Assembly: GCF_040530035.1 (NCBI RefSeq)
Contig: NZ_JBEWCD010000003.1
Location: 372,001-436,000, forward strand
Direction: 5' to 3'
From: Roseibium sp. HPY-6
GTDB taxonomy: Bacteria; Pseudomonadota; Alphaproteobacteria; Rhizobiales; Stappiaceae
Length of the DNA stretch: 64,000 nt
Below, piece by piece: positions 33,961 to 42,847 of this stretch (its first letter is position 1; each line of letters begins with the position of its first letter). The translations under genes were made by a program, and so were the position numbers. The notes below the pieces were generated by a model. The model did no database searches and had not been told where the DNA came from. It saw nothing but the letters and a program-made list of their open reading frames with translations.

Positions 33961-34689
33961 ATGAGCAAGGTCGCACTGGTCACAGGCGGAACACGCGGCA
34001 TCGGCGAGGCAATCTCGCGCGGTCTGAAGGACGCCGGCTACACTGTGGCAGCCACCTACGCGGGCAACACGGAGAAGGCGGAAGCCTTCAAGGCGGAAAC
34101 CGGCATCCATGTCTTTAAATGGGACGTGTCCGACCCCGAAGCCTGCGCCGCCGGGATCGCCCAGGTCGAGAGTGAGCTCGGCCCGGTCGAGGTACTGGTC
34201 AACAATGCCGGCATCACCCGTGACGGCATGTTCCATAAGATGGACTTCGACCAGTGGCGCGCCGTGCTGTCCACCAACCTCGATTCCATGTTCACCATGA
34301 CCCATCCGGTTATTAACGGCATGCGTGGACGCGGATCCGGCCGGATCATCAATATTTCGTCGATCAATGGTCAGAAGGGCCAGATGGGCCAGACCAACTA
34401 TTCCGCCGCCAAGGCCGGTGTCATCGGCTTTACCAAGGCACTTGCCCAGGAAAACGCCTTCAAGGGCATCACGGTCAACTGCGTCTGCCCGGGTTACATC
34501 AACACGGACATGGTCGCGGCGATGCCGGAAAAGGTTCTGGAATCCATCGTGTCGAACATCCCGGTCGGCCGGCTTGGCCATCCCGAAGAGATTGCCCAGA
34601 CCGTCGTCTACCTCGCGTCGGATGCCGCTGCTTTCATGACGGGCGCCGTCATGACAATCAACGGCGGTCAGTACGTCGCAAACGGCTAA
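33961..34689 (+). CDS. phaB: acetoacetyl-CoA reductase
   Basis: 242 residues of the short-chain dehydrogenase family: NADPH loop TGGTRGIGEAIS at 9-20, NNAGITRDGMFHKM, catalytic Ser/Tyr/Lys in NISSINGQKGQMGQTNYSAA (Tyr and following Lys), and the PhaB-like VNCVCPGYINTDMV. It makes (R)-3-hydroxybutyryl-CoA for PHB. AGGAGGAAGGGG precedes ATG 33961, so the upstream extension is discarded. Confidence 0.97.
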   Translation: MSKVALVTGGTRGIGEAISRGLKDAGYTVAATYAGNTEKAEAFKAETGIHVFKWDVSDPEACAAGIAQVESELGPVEVLVNNAGITRDGMFHKMDFDQWRAVLSTNLDSMFTMTHPVINGMRGRGSGRIINISSINGQKGQMGQTNYSAAKAGVIGFTKALAQENAFKGITVNCVCPGYINTDMVAAMPEKVLESIVSNIPVGRLGHPEEIAQTVVYLASDAAAFMTGAVMTINGGQYVANG

Positions 34690-34721
34690 CCGGCAGGCCG
34701 AGTGATTTGTTCCAAGTTCAA

Positions 34722-34747
34722 GGGGCGCTCGCTGGGCGCCCCTTTTT
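34722..34747 (+). terminator. intrinsic terminator after phaB
   Basis: GGGGCGC (34722-34728) and GCGCCCC (34736-34742) form a seven-pair stem with a seven-base loop, then five T. It ends the phaA-phaB unit. Confidence 0.9.
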
Positions 34748-35074
34748 CGTCAAAGGCGCCTGCAGGCTCAACAGAACCCTGCACCGGATATGGCAAACAA
34801 GCGATCCTGTCCCACCCCGACAATATGCTGCTGGTTTTGTACGCCATGCAGGAATTTCGAAGTCAAATTTGAATCCTTGAAGCGCAAATGACCGCAGAGC
34901 GGACAAAGTTGGCTTTCGCTGCGGTTGCGCCAATGGCTGCTTTCAGTACGCCCAAAAAAGTGTCGTTCCAAGAAGAAAGGAAAGGCACAAAAAACTGGAC
35001 TAGCAGATGTCGCGTTACTTTTCGCCAGTAGCAAAGCTGGCCCATGTCTTCACCGTAACTTAATTGTTGGTGTT
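34748..35074. other. AT-richer gene-free stretch
   Basis: No convincing gene. Short frames are present on both strands, including one on the minus strand with a CPLCG pair, but none has a ribosome site or a family resemblance. Base composition is lower in GC than the flanks and continues into the gene at 35075-35875. Confidence 0.5.
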
Positions 35075-35875
35075 TCAGCCATCCTGTTGCCGAGTACGCT
35101 CCGATGCCTTTGCCATTGCTTCACGGTATGTTCCATAGATGCCTATAACTGAGCCAAGCAGGAACACGATCGCTGCGAAAACCTCGGACAACGTTGCCAT
35201 GAAAGAATACTCACGCGCGCGGCTCTCTGCCTTTGCATAGACCAGCTCCCGAAGAGACAGCATGCTATTGGTCAGGGTCAAGTACGGTTCATATTCCTTC
35301 ATGAATGCAACCTCGTACTGATCAACGAGGCTTGTCAGAGAAGCAACTTTGTCGGGTGTGACCGTGTTTCGTGAGATAGAAGCTGATCCTATTATAGAGG
35401 TTAATTGCTCATCAAACCCAGCCCTTAGCTGGATGAGCTGGGATAAACGATCGTTTGTTTCTTGAACGAGTTTCTGCAAGCGCTTTTCGTTGTCACCCAA
35501 AGGCACGGCGAGAGCTTCATGCCTTACCCTTTCTACACGGACTGCCAGAGCACCAAAGTCATCGAACAAGAGTTGAAGCTTCGAAAGTACCTCTGTGTTC
35601 CAAATTACTTCGGTGAAGTAGTCGTTATCATCTAACGAAGCACTTCCCTCCGTTGCTGAGCGTAAGATGGCCTTCTCGATGTTTTGAAGGCGCAGAACAA
35701 TACCGTCAAATTGATCATCCGTCCTGCTGTTTACGACCGAACGCATTGTCGTCTCGACCGTCCGAGCCTGAGCACCAACAATCTCTTTCGCCATCCAAGA
35801 CAGCAGTATTAATGCTGCTGAGATGACCCCGACAAGATACCCGTAGCTATCCAACTTTCTCAATAGTCCGACCAT
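35075..35875 (-). CDS. hypothetical two-helix membrane protein with coiled-coil middle
   Basis: 266 residues. One membrane helix near the N-terminus (YLVGVISAALILLSWMAKEIV) and one near the C-terminus (SEVFAAIVFLLGSVIGIYGTY) bracket about 190 residues rich in heptads (LRLQNIEKAILR, KRLQKLVQETNDRLSQLIQL). The loop is probably periplasmic, which resembles chemoreceptor-like sensor topology, but no HAMP or signalling domain follows. Codon choice is more AT-rich than in neighbouring genes, suggesting recent acquisition. No family is recognised. The ribosome site before ATG 35875 is weak. Confidence 0.6.
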   Translation of the reverse strand: MVGLLRKLDSYGYLVGVISAALILLSWMAKEIVGAQARTVETTMRSVVNSRTDDQFDGIVLRLQNIEKAILRSATEGSASLDDNDYFTEVIWNTEVLSKLQLLFDDFGALAVRVERVRHEALAVPLGDNEKRLQKLVQETNDRLSQLIQLRAGFDEQLTSIIGSASISRNTVTPDKVASLTSLVDQYEVAFMKEYEPYLTLTNSMLSLRELVYAKAESRAREYSFMATLSEVFAAIVFLLGSVIGIYGTYREAMAKASERTRQQDG

Positions 35876-36060
35876 CGATGGGGAGCCCTTGTTCTTGGAA
35901 GATCGCGGGGTAAGCGTATCGGATTTCGGTAGTGTTGGCGCTAGAAGGTTTTGTGACGATTTTTACGTGAATTGAGAACCGGATATTGGCGCTACGTGCA
36001 GCACTAATAAACTTGGGCTCTAAGCGGTCGGTCGACCTTCCGGATAAATGGGTCCTGACC

Positions 36061-36648
36061 CTAGGCAAGTATCATGCTGACGCGGTGGTCGAGGTCTTCG
36101 CGCATCGCCTCTGCTGTCCAGCCGGCTCTTCCACGAAACATGTAGCCTTGCCGGATGTCATAGAGCAGCCGCGCCCGTTCCAGTGACGGAAAGTTTGCGG
36201 GCAGGATGCCCTTTTCCTTTTCCAGGTCAAACCGCGCCGCCAGACGCCGGTCCGTATCGTCGATCGCCTTTTCGACCCGCTCCTTAACGCCATCCACTTC
36301 GCCGATGCTTGCCGAAACGCTTGACGCCAGAAAGCAGCCCTTGGCACCGCTTTCATGTGCTGTTGCATAGAGGATGACTTCTTCGAGAAACCCGCGGACG
36401 GCCTTGCGGATATCTTCCTCGCCCTCGAAAACGACAACCGGCGCGCACCCGTCGACGTCGCCGTAAAGGTCGATTGTCTTGAGGAAAAGTTCGCGCTTGT
36501 CGCCGAAGGCGGCATACATGCTTGGCCCGCTGATGCCCATCGCCCGGGTGAGATCCTTGAGCGACGCGCCGTCATAACCCTTTGCCCAGAACACATTCAT
36601 GGCCGCCATCAGCGCCTGGCGGCTATCAAATGTTCGTGGGCGGCCCAT
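36061..36648 (-). CDS. TetR/AcrR-family regulator
   Basis: 195 residues from ATG 36648 (MGRPRTF); a TTG 18 bases upstream is an alternative start. The helix-turn-helix is at about 20-50 (ASLKDLTRAMGISGPSMYAAF, then GDKRELF). The C-terminal domain fits the subgroup with CFLASSVSASIGEVD. It is divergent from the peroxiredoxin-like gene across 88 bases that contain repeated TGTATCG motifs, so it probably represses both units and responds to an electrophile or oxidant. That signal is a guess. Confidence 0.87.
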   Translation of the reverse strand: MGRPRTFDSRQALMAAMNVFWAKGYDGASLKDLTRAMGISGPSMYAAFGDKRELFLKTIDLYGDVDGCAPVVVFEGEEDIRKAVRGFLEEVILYATAHESGAKGCFLASSVSASIGEVDGVKERVEKAIDDTDRRLAARFDLEKEKGILPANFPSLERARLLYDIRQGYMFRGRAGWTAEAMREDLDHRVSMILA

Positions 36649-36652
36649 TTTT

Positions 36653-36720
36653 TTTGTATCGTTCAATATATAACTCTTGACTCTGACGTTCCGCGATATT
36701 TATGTATCGATCGTTATATA
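36653..36720. promoter_or_regulatory. repeated TGTATCG motifs, TetR operator candidates
   Basis: TTGTATCGTTCAATATATAA and ATGTATCGATCGTTATATAT repeat the same TGTATCG-TC...TATATA pattern in the same orientation about 47 bases apart in the gap between tetR and the peroxiredoxin-like gene. The second contains the palindrome ATCGAT. They could bind the TetR protein and block both promoters. Confidence 0.45.
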
Positions 36721-36736
36721 TATCATGGAGCCGCTT

Positions 36737-37273
36737 ATGACAAATCCAAAGCCTCTTGTAGGCGAGACGTTCCCGAAAATCACCGTCCCGCAACTGGGCG
36801 GCGGACAACTGGACCTCGGCAGCCCGGCGAATGGACACGATTGGCAATTGGTAGTCGTCTATCGGGGCAAGCATTGCCCGATCTGCACGCGATACCTGAA
36901 AGAACTCGACGACATTGTCCCGGAACTCGCCAAAATCGGCATCGATGTCGTCGCCGTATCCGCGGATCCGGAAGAAAAGGCGCAAGAGCAAGTAACGGAA
37001 GCCGGTGTTTCATTTCCCGTCGGTATCGACATGAGCGTCTTTCAGATGCAGGAGCTGGGGCTCTATGTTTCCGATCCCCGGTCGGCTGCGGAAACAGACC
37101 GGCCATTCGCCGAACCCGGTGTTTTTGTCGTCAACAGCAGCGGCAAACTGCAAGTCGTCGACATTTCGAATGCTCCCTTCGCACGGCCCGCATTGGCGTC
37201 TTTGCTCATGGGCCTGAATTTCATCAAGAACCCGGACAACAACTACCCAGTGCGAGGAACCCACCATGGTTGA
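36737..37273 (+). CDS. peroxiredoxin-like (AhpC/TSA redoxin) protein
   Basis: 178 residues from ATG 36737, with GGAG six bases upstream; an ATG 12 bases earlier is in frame. It has a thioredoxin fold of the AhpC/TSA type: GETFPKITVPQLGGG, then VVVYRGKHCPICTRYLKEL with a CPIC redox pair, VVAVSADPEEKA, FPVGIDMSVFQMQELGLYVS and the C-terminal FAEPGVFVVNSSGKLQ. The CxxC in place of the usual TxxC peroxidatic motif suggests a disulfide reductase or atypical peroxidase. It heads a three-gene operon with SnoaL-like genes. Confidence 0.82.
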   Translation: MTNPKPLVGETFPKITVPQLGGGQLDLGSPANGHDWQLVVVYRGKHCPICTRYLKELDDIVPELAKIGIDVVAVSADPEEKAQEQVTEAGVSFPVGIDMSVFQMQELGLYVSDPRSAAETDRPFAEPGVFVVNSSGKLQVVDISNAPFARPALASLLMGLNFIKNPDNNYPVRGTHHG

Positions 37274-37670
37274 TAACAGCGCCCGCGCAAACGAGGTCCA
37301 AGCGGTTATCGAGACCCTGATCCACAACGTTGGCAACAACAACACGGGCATTCTCGACGAAATCTATCACGACGACATGAAAGTCATCATGCTCAGCCCT
37401 GATGATGAAGTCAGCGTGTCCGACAAAACGGCTTTCAAGGAAGTTGTCCTGTCCGCGCTGAAGGAAAACAACGGGTCAATCGGAACCTGGGCGAAGTTCC
37501 ATCACATAACGGTCGAGGGCGAGAATGCCCACGTTCTCATCTCCCGGCGGAATGAGCTGACAGGGCCTGATATGCAGATCACGCTTGGGATCGATCTCAT
37601 TCATGTTCAGGGCCGCTGGCAGATCACGCGTGAAGTCATTCTCACAAGACCTCTGCCCGAAGCCGCCTGA
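37266..37670 (+). CDS. SnoaL/DUF4440-like NTF2-fold protein, cytoplasmic
   Basis: 134 residues, overlapping the peroxiredoxin-like gene by 8 bases. The NTF2-like cone fold is suggested by AVIETLIHNVGNNNTGILDE, IYHDDMKVIMLSP and the closing strands LGIDLIHVQGRWQITREVIL. No signal peptide is present. Such proteins are isomerases, hydrolases or ligand binders; no activity can be assigned. Confidence 0.72.
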   Translation: MVDNSARANEVQAVIETLIHNVGNNNTGILDEIYHDDMKVIMLSPDDEVSVSDKTAFKEVVLSALKENNGSIGTWAKFHHITVEGENAHVLISRRNELTGPDMQITLGIDLIHVQGRWQITREVILTRPLPEAA

Positions 37671-37729
37671 AGCTACGGCATCGATCCGGGGTTCCGGACT
37701 GCACCCAAACCACTTCGAAAGATTTCAGC

Positions 37730-38191
37730 ATGACCATCAGGAAATCCATCGCGGGCATCGCCTGCGCCGCAACCCTTTTTGCCGCCGCAACGGCCTCGAC
37801 CGCGCAAAACAGTGATCCTGTTTCTGAACTCCACGGGCTGAATGACCGCTTCAACGAGGCGATCGCAAACCACGACGCCAACGGCGTTCTCGATCTTTAC
37901 GCGGAAGACACGATCTGGATCGAGCAAGGCAAACCAGCTGTCAAGGGACTGGAAGAACCGCGCAAGCTCTTTGAGTTCGTGGCCGCCAACAAGGGTGAGG
38001 TGACCCACTCCGTCGACACGCTGTTTGTGTCCGATGACGGAACGCTTGCCGTGATGATCGGATCTGTCGATGCCAGGATGGAGAGCGTCGGACTGGATGC
38101 AACGGGAACCTATCTCTACGTGCTGGAACCAGATGAAAACGGTTGGAAAGTCGTCACGGACATGTGGCATCAGCACGCCGCACAAGAGTGA
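37730..38191 (+). CDS. SnoaL/DUF4440-like NTF2-fold protein, exported
   Basis: 153 residues with a signal peptide (IRKSIAGIACAATLFAAATA, cleavage near STAQ). The mature part is NTF2-like: LHGLNDRFNEAIANHDANGV, LDLYAEDTIWIEQGKPAVKG and YLYVLEPDENGWKVVTDMWH. It follows the cytoplasmic NTF2-like gene after 59 bases and is probably in the same unit, giving one family member on each side of the inner membrane. Role unknown. Confidence 0.75.
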   Translation: MTIRKSIAGIACAATLFAAATASTAQNSDPVSELHGLNDRFNEAIANHDANGVLDLYAEDTIWIEQGKPAVKGLEEPRKLFEFVAANKGEVTHSVDTLFVSDDGTLAVMIGSVDARMESVGLDATGTYLYVLEPDENGWKVVTDMWHQHAAQE

Positions 38192-38233
38192 TATTTGTGT
38201 GTCGTCGAGCATCGGTCAGGCGTTGGCCGGTGC

Positions 38234-38959
38234 TCACTCCGCGCTCGTCTTGGGATGCAAGAAATTCAGGAAGGACCGCGCATCCGGCTTCGGGCCTTTC
38301 CCGGCAAGCGGGACGACTTCGGTCACCGTCATATCGAAAACGGCAATCATCTCGATCTGACCGTCTAGCAACGTAATTTCCTGCCTGGTCGGGCGGATAC
38401 TGAGCGTTCCCTTGAGCTGAACCGGCTCGTATATCGAATCGGCCTGCCAGTCGGTCGCAAGCTTGTAACGGATCATCTGGTTCGGATCCGGAGCCGGCAT
38501 ATGGCTGCACATCCCGCGCTCAGGCACCAGATAGCCGGTTGCCGATGTGTCGCTGCCGGCGTCGAGAACGGGAATGACGTAGCCTGGTATCACGATGTTT
38601 TTGCCGTCCAGATCCGGATTGCCGGCAAGAGATGCCTCTGCACGTTTCCTGGCAATTCGTTTTCTCTGCGAAAGAAGCCAATCCGTCTCGACCCCGGAAA
38701 CCGCCAGCTTGGCTTCTTCCCGATCGAGCCTCTCCTTCATTCGGCGGCGTTTTTCGTCGTCGATACCTTGTGCAGTGAGCTGTTTCCGCAGACGGATCAC
38801 AGTCCCGAGCGCCCTCAGTTCGAAGATGCTCAACGCTGCAAAGGGATCATCGAAATCTGCAGCCTCGGCGTCAATCAGATCGTCCCACGCAACTTGCTTT
38901 GCCGCCCAGGAAGGGTGCATGAGCAGCATCAGCAGTATCAGGCAAAGGACTGCTCGCAT
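38234..38959 (-). CDS. DUF3299 exported protein
   Basis: 241 residues with an N-terminal signal (AVLCLILLMLLMHPSWA). A charged helical stretch (KRRRMKERLDREEAKLAV, SQRKRIARKRAEASLAG) precedes the DUF3299 core: IVIPGYVIPVLDAG, FLVP-like GYLVPERGMCSHMPAPDPNQ and LKGTLSIRPTR. DUF3299 proteins are periplasmic, are often next to ABC-type lipoprotein exporters, and have no known function. Here it stands alone, convergent with the SnoaL-like genes. Confidence 0.78.
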   Translation of the reverse strand: MRAVLCLILLMLLMHPSWAAKQVAWDDLIDAEAADFDDPFAALSIFELRALGTVIRLRKQLTAQGIDDEKRRRMKERLDREEAKLAVSGVETDWLLSQRKRIARKRAEASLAGNPDLDGKNIVIPGYVIPVLDAGSDTSATGYLVPERGMCSHMPAPDPNQMIRYKLATDWQADSIYEPVQLKGTLSIRPTRQEITLLDGQIEMIAVFDMTVTEVVPLAGKGPKPDARSFLNFLHPKTSAE

Positions 38960-39298
38960 TTCGAGGACCTGTGGGTTCTTTTCAAGCCGAATACCAATCT
39001 GATAACAGATTCACGCCAGCCAGGCATGTCACTTCACTGTAAGGACTGAATTGTGATCTTTCTCGCAAACAGTTTCAGACAGGTAGACAGTGCCGCCAAC
39101 CTTGCCAAGCTTGAGACCTGCCGGTTGCAGATAGAGCGTAACAAAAGCATCTTTTTTGCGCTTTTGAACCTTCACGTGGTGGCCGGACGCATACAGTATG
39201 TCGCCGTTATTTTATGATCCGGCATTCCGTTGAGCCTTGACCTCAACACCCCCTTGCCCCTATTTCCCGGGAACACCCGATCAGGAGCTTCTGGCAAT
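38960..39298. other. intergenic region between DUF3299 and yciB
   Basis: 339 bases between divergent genes. It must contain both promoters, but I see no strong -35/-10 pair, no long hairpin and no plausible short gene. Confidence 0.5.
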
Positions 39299-39940
39299 AT
39301 GGAATTAGAACACGCCCCGAACGATCCGACGCGCAAGGAACTCTCCCCGCTTTTGAAGCTGGCGTTGGAGCTCGGTCCACTGGCGGTTTTTTTCCTGTTC
39401 AACTCGCGCGGTGAACAGATTGCCGCGATGTTTCCGGTGCTTCAAACTGTCGGCGAGCCCATTTTCCTGGCAACGGCAGCCTTCATGGTCGCCATTACGA
39501 TTTCGCTGACCGTTTCGCTCTGGCTGACACGCCGTTTGCCGATCATGCCGCTTGTCTCCGGCGTCGTGGTCATGGTCTTCGGGGCTCTGACCCTGTGGCT
39601 GCATGATGAACTCTTCATCAAGCTGAAACCGACCATCGTGAACTGCCTGTTCGGCTCCGTCCTGCTTGGCGGTCTTTTGTTCGGCAAGGCGCTTCTAGGC
39701 TACGTTTTTGACAGCGCGTTCAAGCTGACGGACGAAGGCTGGCGCAAGCTGACGTTCCGCTGGGGCGTCTTTTTCTTTGTTTTGGCGTTGATCAACGAAA
39801 TCGTCTGGCGCAGCTTCTCCACCGATTTCTGGGTGAGCTTCAAGGTGTTCGGTATCATGCCGATTACGCTGGTGTTCACGCTGACCCAGCTTCCCCTGAT
39901 CCAGAAGTATGCGATCACGGATGAGGCCAAGGACGCCTGA
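39299..39940 (+). CDS. yciB: YciB/IspZ inner membrane-spanning septation protein
   Basis: 213 residues with five or six membrane helices. The family pattern is clear: [71 protein letters not shown] and [20 protein letters not shown]. YciB supports cell-envelope synthesis and division. ATG 39299 has AGGAG upstream; the longer frame adds a non-hydrophobic stretch without a ribosome site. It is far from ftsY here, although the two are neighbours in many relatives. Confidence 0.93.
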   Translation: MELEHAPNDPTRKELSPLLKLALELGPLAVFFLFNSRGEQIAAMFPVLQTVGEPIFLATAAFMVAITISLTVSLWLTRRLPIMPLVSGVVVMVFGALTLWLHDELFIKLKPTIVNCLFGSVLLGGLLFGKALLGYVFDSAFKLTDEGWRKLTFRWGVFFFVLALINEIVWRSFSTDFWVSFKVFGIMPITLVFTLTQLPLIQKYAITDEAKDA

Positions 39941-39959
39941 TCCTCTTTCCGCCTGACAC

Positions 39960-40379
39960 TTAGTGACCCTCGTGCCCGAATGACACGTCGCGGCGCGCGC
40001 CGGTGATGGAGATCGAGAAGCCTGCGATCACATCGATCATCGAAATGGCCATCAGGATGAAGAACAGCGACGTCGCGGCCTGCTGCAGGACGAGGAATTC
40101 AACGAGATAGGCGACGAAGACCACAACAGAAAACATGTGATCGAGCAACGCCGTAGTGCCAATACGAGTCGCCTTCAGGATTTCGATAAACAGAAAGAAA
40201 AGCCCGAGGGTGATCAGGAGGTCGCTTGCCAGCAACTCGAAGGTCGCGCCGGACACCATCGCGATCGAAATCACGGGTTGGGACCAGAACTGAGGATTGT
40301 CGGCTCCCGCAGTAAAGGCAAGGCCGTTATAGATCAGCAGCGAGAAAAGCGTAAAAGGAATTGCCGAAAAAAGGCGCAT
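39960..40379 (-). CDS. hypothetical four-helix membrane protein
   Basis: 139 residues, four hydrophobic helices (AIPFTLFSLLIYNGLAFTAG, ELLASDLLITLGLFFLFIEIL, LDHMFSVVVFVAYLVEFLVL, LFFILMAISMIDVIAGFSIS) and a short His-containing tail (GHEGH). No domain is recognised. It is convergent with yciB with only 19 bases between stops. Confidence 0.7.
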   Translation of the reverse strand: MRLFSAIPFTLFSLLIYNGLAFTAGADNPQFWSQPVISIAMVSGATFELLASDLLITLGLFFLFIEILKATRIGTTALLDHMFSVVVFVAYLVEFLVLQQAATSLFFILMAISMIDVIAGFSISITGARRDVSFGHEGH

Positions 40380-40462
40380 AGCGCAGCTCCTGATAAAGCA
40401 GCCCTCGTGAGGGCGAATTACGGCGACCTGACACGATCAGATGAGCTATTTCAAGGCAAAAG

Positions 40463-40494
40463 AAAAAGGCCGGCCTGTCGAAACAAGGCCAGCC
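40463..40494 (-). terminator. intrinsic terminator downstream of rpmF
   Basis: On the minus strand GGCTGGCCT and AGGCCGGCC form a stem with one C-A mismatch around a nine-base loop, followed by a run of T. It lies about 40 bases after the rpmF stop. Confidence 0.75.
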
Positions 40495-40535
40495 TCAATC
40501 CTGGTTTGCCATGCGGCGATCCACCCTGAAAACGC

Positions 40536-40721
40536 TTATGCGTCGTCCTTCGGGGCAAGGATCTGACGGCCCCGGTACATGCCGGTCTTCAGGTCAACGT
40601 GATGCGGGCGACGCAGTTCGCCAGAATCCTTGTCCTCGACGTAAGTCGGCTGCTTCAGGGCGTCCGCAGAACGGCGAAAACCGCGCTTCATGCGCGAGGT
40701 TTTTCTCTTTGGAACGGCCAT
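40536..40721 (-). CDS. rpmF: 50S ribosomal protein L32
   Basis: 61 residues. The L32 pattern is intact: [20 protein letters not shown], then a middle with [16 protein letters not shown]. It lacks the zinc cysteines of Cys-type L32, as is normal in alphaproteobacteria. ATG 40721 has GGAG upstream. It lies 181 bases after mtgA on the same strand, an order seen in many Hyphomicrobiales. Confidence 0.98.
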   Translation of the reverse strand: MAVPKRKTSRMKRGFRRSADALKQPTYVEDKDSGELRRPHHVDLKTGMYRGRQILAPKDDA

Positions 40722-40902
40722 TTTGTTTTTCTCCGTGGTCCATAACCGCGCGGCCCGGACCGGGTTAGCCCGGGGCGTGGCGTCACGCAACGTGTTGGAA
40801 TGCGCGGCGTTATACAGGCAACGTCAGCGTTTTGCCACCCCAAAGACGAAATTTTCTTGGCTGATTTTGGTCATTCGCCCCGGTGAACGAAGTGCTTGAT
40901 GG

Positions 40903-41640
40903 TTAATTTGCCAATACGCAGCCGAAAATCGGCCCTGCGGAGCGGACGCGCGCAAGATTTGTCGCCGCCAGACGCCTGTGCCCGGCTGACGGTTTTGCAG
41001 GGTTCCGGCCAAGCGGATTGGGCAAAGCAGTCGCAAGGCGGGCCGCCTCCGTGCGTGTCAGATCTTTCGCGGCTTTGCCGAACCAGGCCTGCGCAGCGGC
41101 TTCGGCACCGAAGATTCCTTCACCCCACTCCGCAATATTGAGATAAATTTCAAGAACCCGCTTCTTGGAGAGGATTGCGTCGATCATCAACGCAAGCGGC
41201 AGCTCCAGCGCTTTGCGCACATAAGACCGTTCGCCCCACAAATAAAGGTTCTTGGCCGTCTGCATGGTAATTGTGCTGGCACCGCGCGGCCGCTCTCCTT
41301 CACTCAAAGCTTCGACCTGATCCTGGAGCGCGTCCCACTCAACGCCATCATTGGTGCAAAACCCGCTGTCCTCGGAAGTAATCACCGACCTGATCAGGTT
41401 CGGCGAAATCTCTTCAAGCGGCACCCATTCCCGGTCGACCCACAATAACTGGACATATCGGGCAATCATCAGCGTACTGACAGGCGGCACGACGGAATAA
41501 ACGACCGTTAGAACGGGTGGAAGCAGAATCAGGACGAGGAGCAGTTGCAGCGCACGCCTGCGCAGCGCCTGCCAGAACGTTCGTTTCGTTGGGGACCTTG
41601 CAGCTGCTCCCTTCCCCGTAGCCGCTTTACCCCGTGCCAT
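40903..41640 (-). CDS. mtgA: monofunctional peptidoglycan glycosyltransferase
   Basis: 245 residues. A basic N-terminus and one membrane anchor (LQLLLVLILLPPVLTVVYSV) precede the GT51 domain: the catalytic-glutamate motif VITSEDSGFCTNDGVEW, RGASTITMQTAKNLYLW, KALELPLALMIDAILSKKR and EIYLNIAEWGEGIFGAEAAA. It polymerises lipid II into glycan strands on the periplasmic face. The start overlaps the upstream methyltransferase gene by 14 bases. Confidence 0.95.
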   Translation of the reverse strand: MARGKAATGKGAAARSPTKRTFWQALRRRALQLLLVLILLPPVLTVVYSVVPPVSTLMIARYVQLLWVDREWVPLEEISPNLIRSVITSEDSGFCTNDGVEWDALQDQVEALSEGERPRGASTITMQTAKNLYLWGERSYVRKALELPLALMIDAILSKKRVLEIYLNIAEWGEGIFGAEAAAQAWFGKAAKDLTRTEAARLATALPNPLGRNPAKPSAGHRRLAATNLARVRSAGPIFGCVLAN

Positions 41641-42847
41641 TCAGCTTCCGTTCGTTGTCGACAATGAAGTCCCGGATAATCGGCACGGCGTCGCGTTCTT
41701 TCGACAGAAGCAGCTGGAACACCATATTCGATCCGTGCAGAAAACCGAGCTCCACGGCGCACAGGTAAAACTCCCACATCCGGCAGAAGGCTTCATCGTA
41801 AAGCTCGGATGCGGCCTGGCGCTGCTGTTCAAATCGCACACGCCAGTCACGGATCGTATAGTAATAATGCAGCCGCAGGATTTCCGCGTCGCAGACCCAT
41901 AACCCGAGGCGTTCGGTCGACGCAAAAACTTCCGACAAGGCCGGCACGTATCCACCAGGGAAAATATATTTGCGGATGAAGGGGCCTGTTGTTCCGGGCG
42001 GTGTCATCCGGCCAATCGAATGAATGACGGCAAAACCCCGTTCCGTCAGGCAGTCGCGCACCTTGCCGAAATAGGCATCTAGATGACCGATGCCGACATG
42101 CTCCATCATTCCAACGGAAATCACCCTGTCGAACTGACCCTCGAACTCACGATAGTCCTTCAGTACAAACGTAACCCGGTCCTGCACGCCCGCGGCCTCG
42201 ACGCGTTCCTGTGCAATCTTCATCTGATCGGGCGAGACGTTCAATGAGGTCACGCGCGCACCGGCCTGCGCCATGCGGATCGCGAGGGATCCCCAGCCAC
42301 CGCCGATTTCGAGCACTTCCATGTCGTCTTCCAGGTCAAGCTTGGCAACCAGATGGGTCAGCTTCGCGTCCTGCGCCGCTTCAAGGCTTGCGTCTTCAGA
42401 CGTGTAGTAGGCACAGCTGTAGTTCAGTCCGTCATCGAGAAACAGCCGGTATAGCTCGGTCGACAGGTCGTAATGATGCTGCGCCTGTTTTTTCGCGCGT
42501 TCGACACTGTTCTTTTGATGATGGCGCCTCAGCGCTTTCCAGCCCTTGCGCAGGAGCCCCTGAACAGGGTGAGCCCCAAGCGGTGCCCGGTTGATGGAAA
42601 ACAGGAACATGAAGTCATAGCACGTGGACCCTTCTTCCATTGTCATCGTGCCGTCCATATAAGCCTCCCCCGCAGCCAGCTCGGGGTTCAGGAAGAGGGA
42701 TCGGTACAGCTTCTTGTCATGCAGTCTGATCGTAACCGTCGGGCCGTCTTCTCCTGAACCGAACTCATGTACCCCGCCATCGGTATCAATCACACGCATA
42801 CGTCCGCGTTTGATAAAGGAACGCAGCAGGCTCGACAGCAATTTCAT
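41627..42847 (-). CDS. cyclopropane-fatty-acyl-phospholipid synthase-family methyltransferase
   Basis: 406 residues, the length of CFA synthases. The N-terminal lipid-binding part (LNPELAAGEAYMDGTMTMEEG) leads to the SAM domain: AQHHYDLSTELYRLFLDDGL, NYSCAYYT, the SAM loop VLEIGGGWGSLAIRMAQ, ISVGMMEHVG and KYIFPGGYVPALSEV. The enzyme transfers a methylene or methyl group from SAM to unsaturated phospholipid chains. Its coupling with mtgA places it in an envelope-related unit. Whether it makes cyclopropanes or another modification is not shown. Confidence 0.9.
   Translation of the reverse strand: MKLLSSLLRSFIKRGRMRVIDTDGGVHEFGSGEDGPTVTIRLHDKKLYRSLFLNPELAAGEAYMDGTMTMEEGSTCYDFMFLFSINRAPLGAHPVQGLLRKGWKALRRHHQKNSVERAKKQAQHHYDLSTELYRLFLDDGLNYSCAYYTSEDASLEAAQDAKLTHLVAKLDLEDDMEVLEIGGGWGSLAIRMAQAGARVTSLNVSPDQMKIAQERVEAAGVQDRVTFVLKDYREFEGQFDRVISVGMMEHVGIGHLDAYFGKVRDCLTERGFAVIHSIGRMTPPGTTGPFIRKYIFPGGYVPALSEVFASTERLGLWVCDAEILRLHYYYTIRDWRVRFEQQRQAASELYDEAFCRMWEFYLCAVELGFLHGSNMVFQLLLSKERDAVPIIRDFIVDNERKLNGTG

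Noticed and set aside
32708..33976. 422-codon open frame antisense to phaA
   Set aside because: It is the mirror of a clear thiolase gene, has no ribosome site and no family resemblance. High-GC codon structure produces such frames.
34768..35034. Short minus-strand frame with a CPLCG pair in the AT-rich gap
   Set aside because: A single cysteine pair, no ribosome site and no second zinc-ligand pair; not enough to call a gene.
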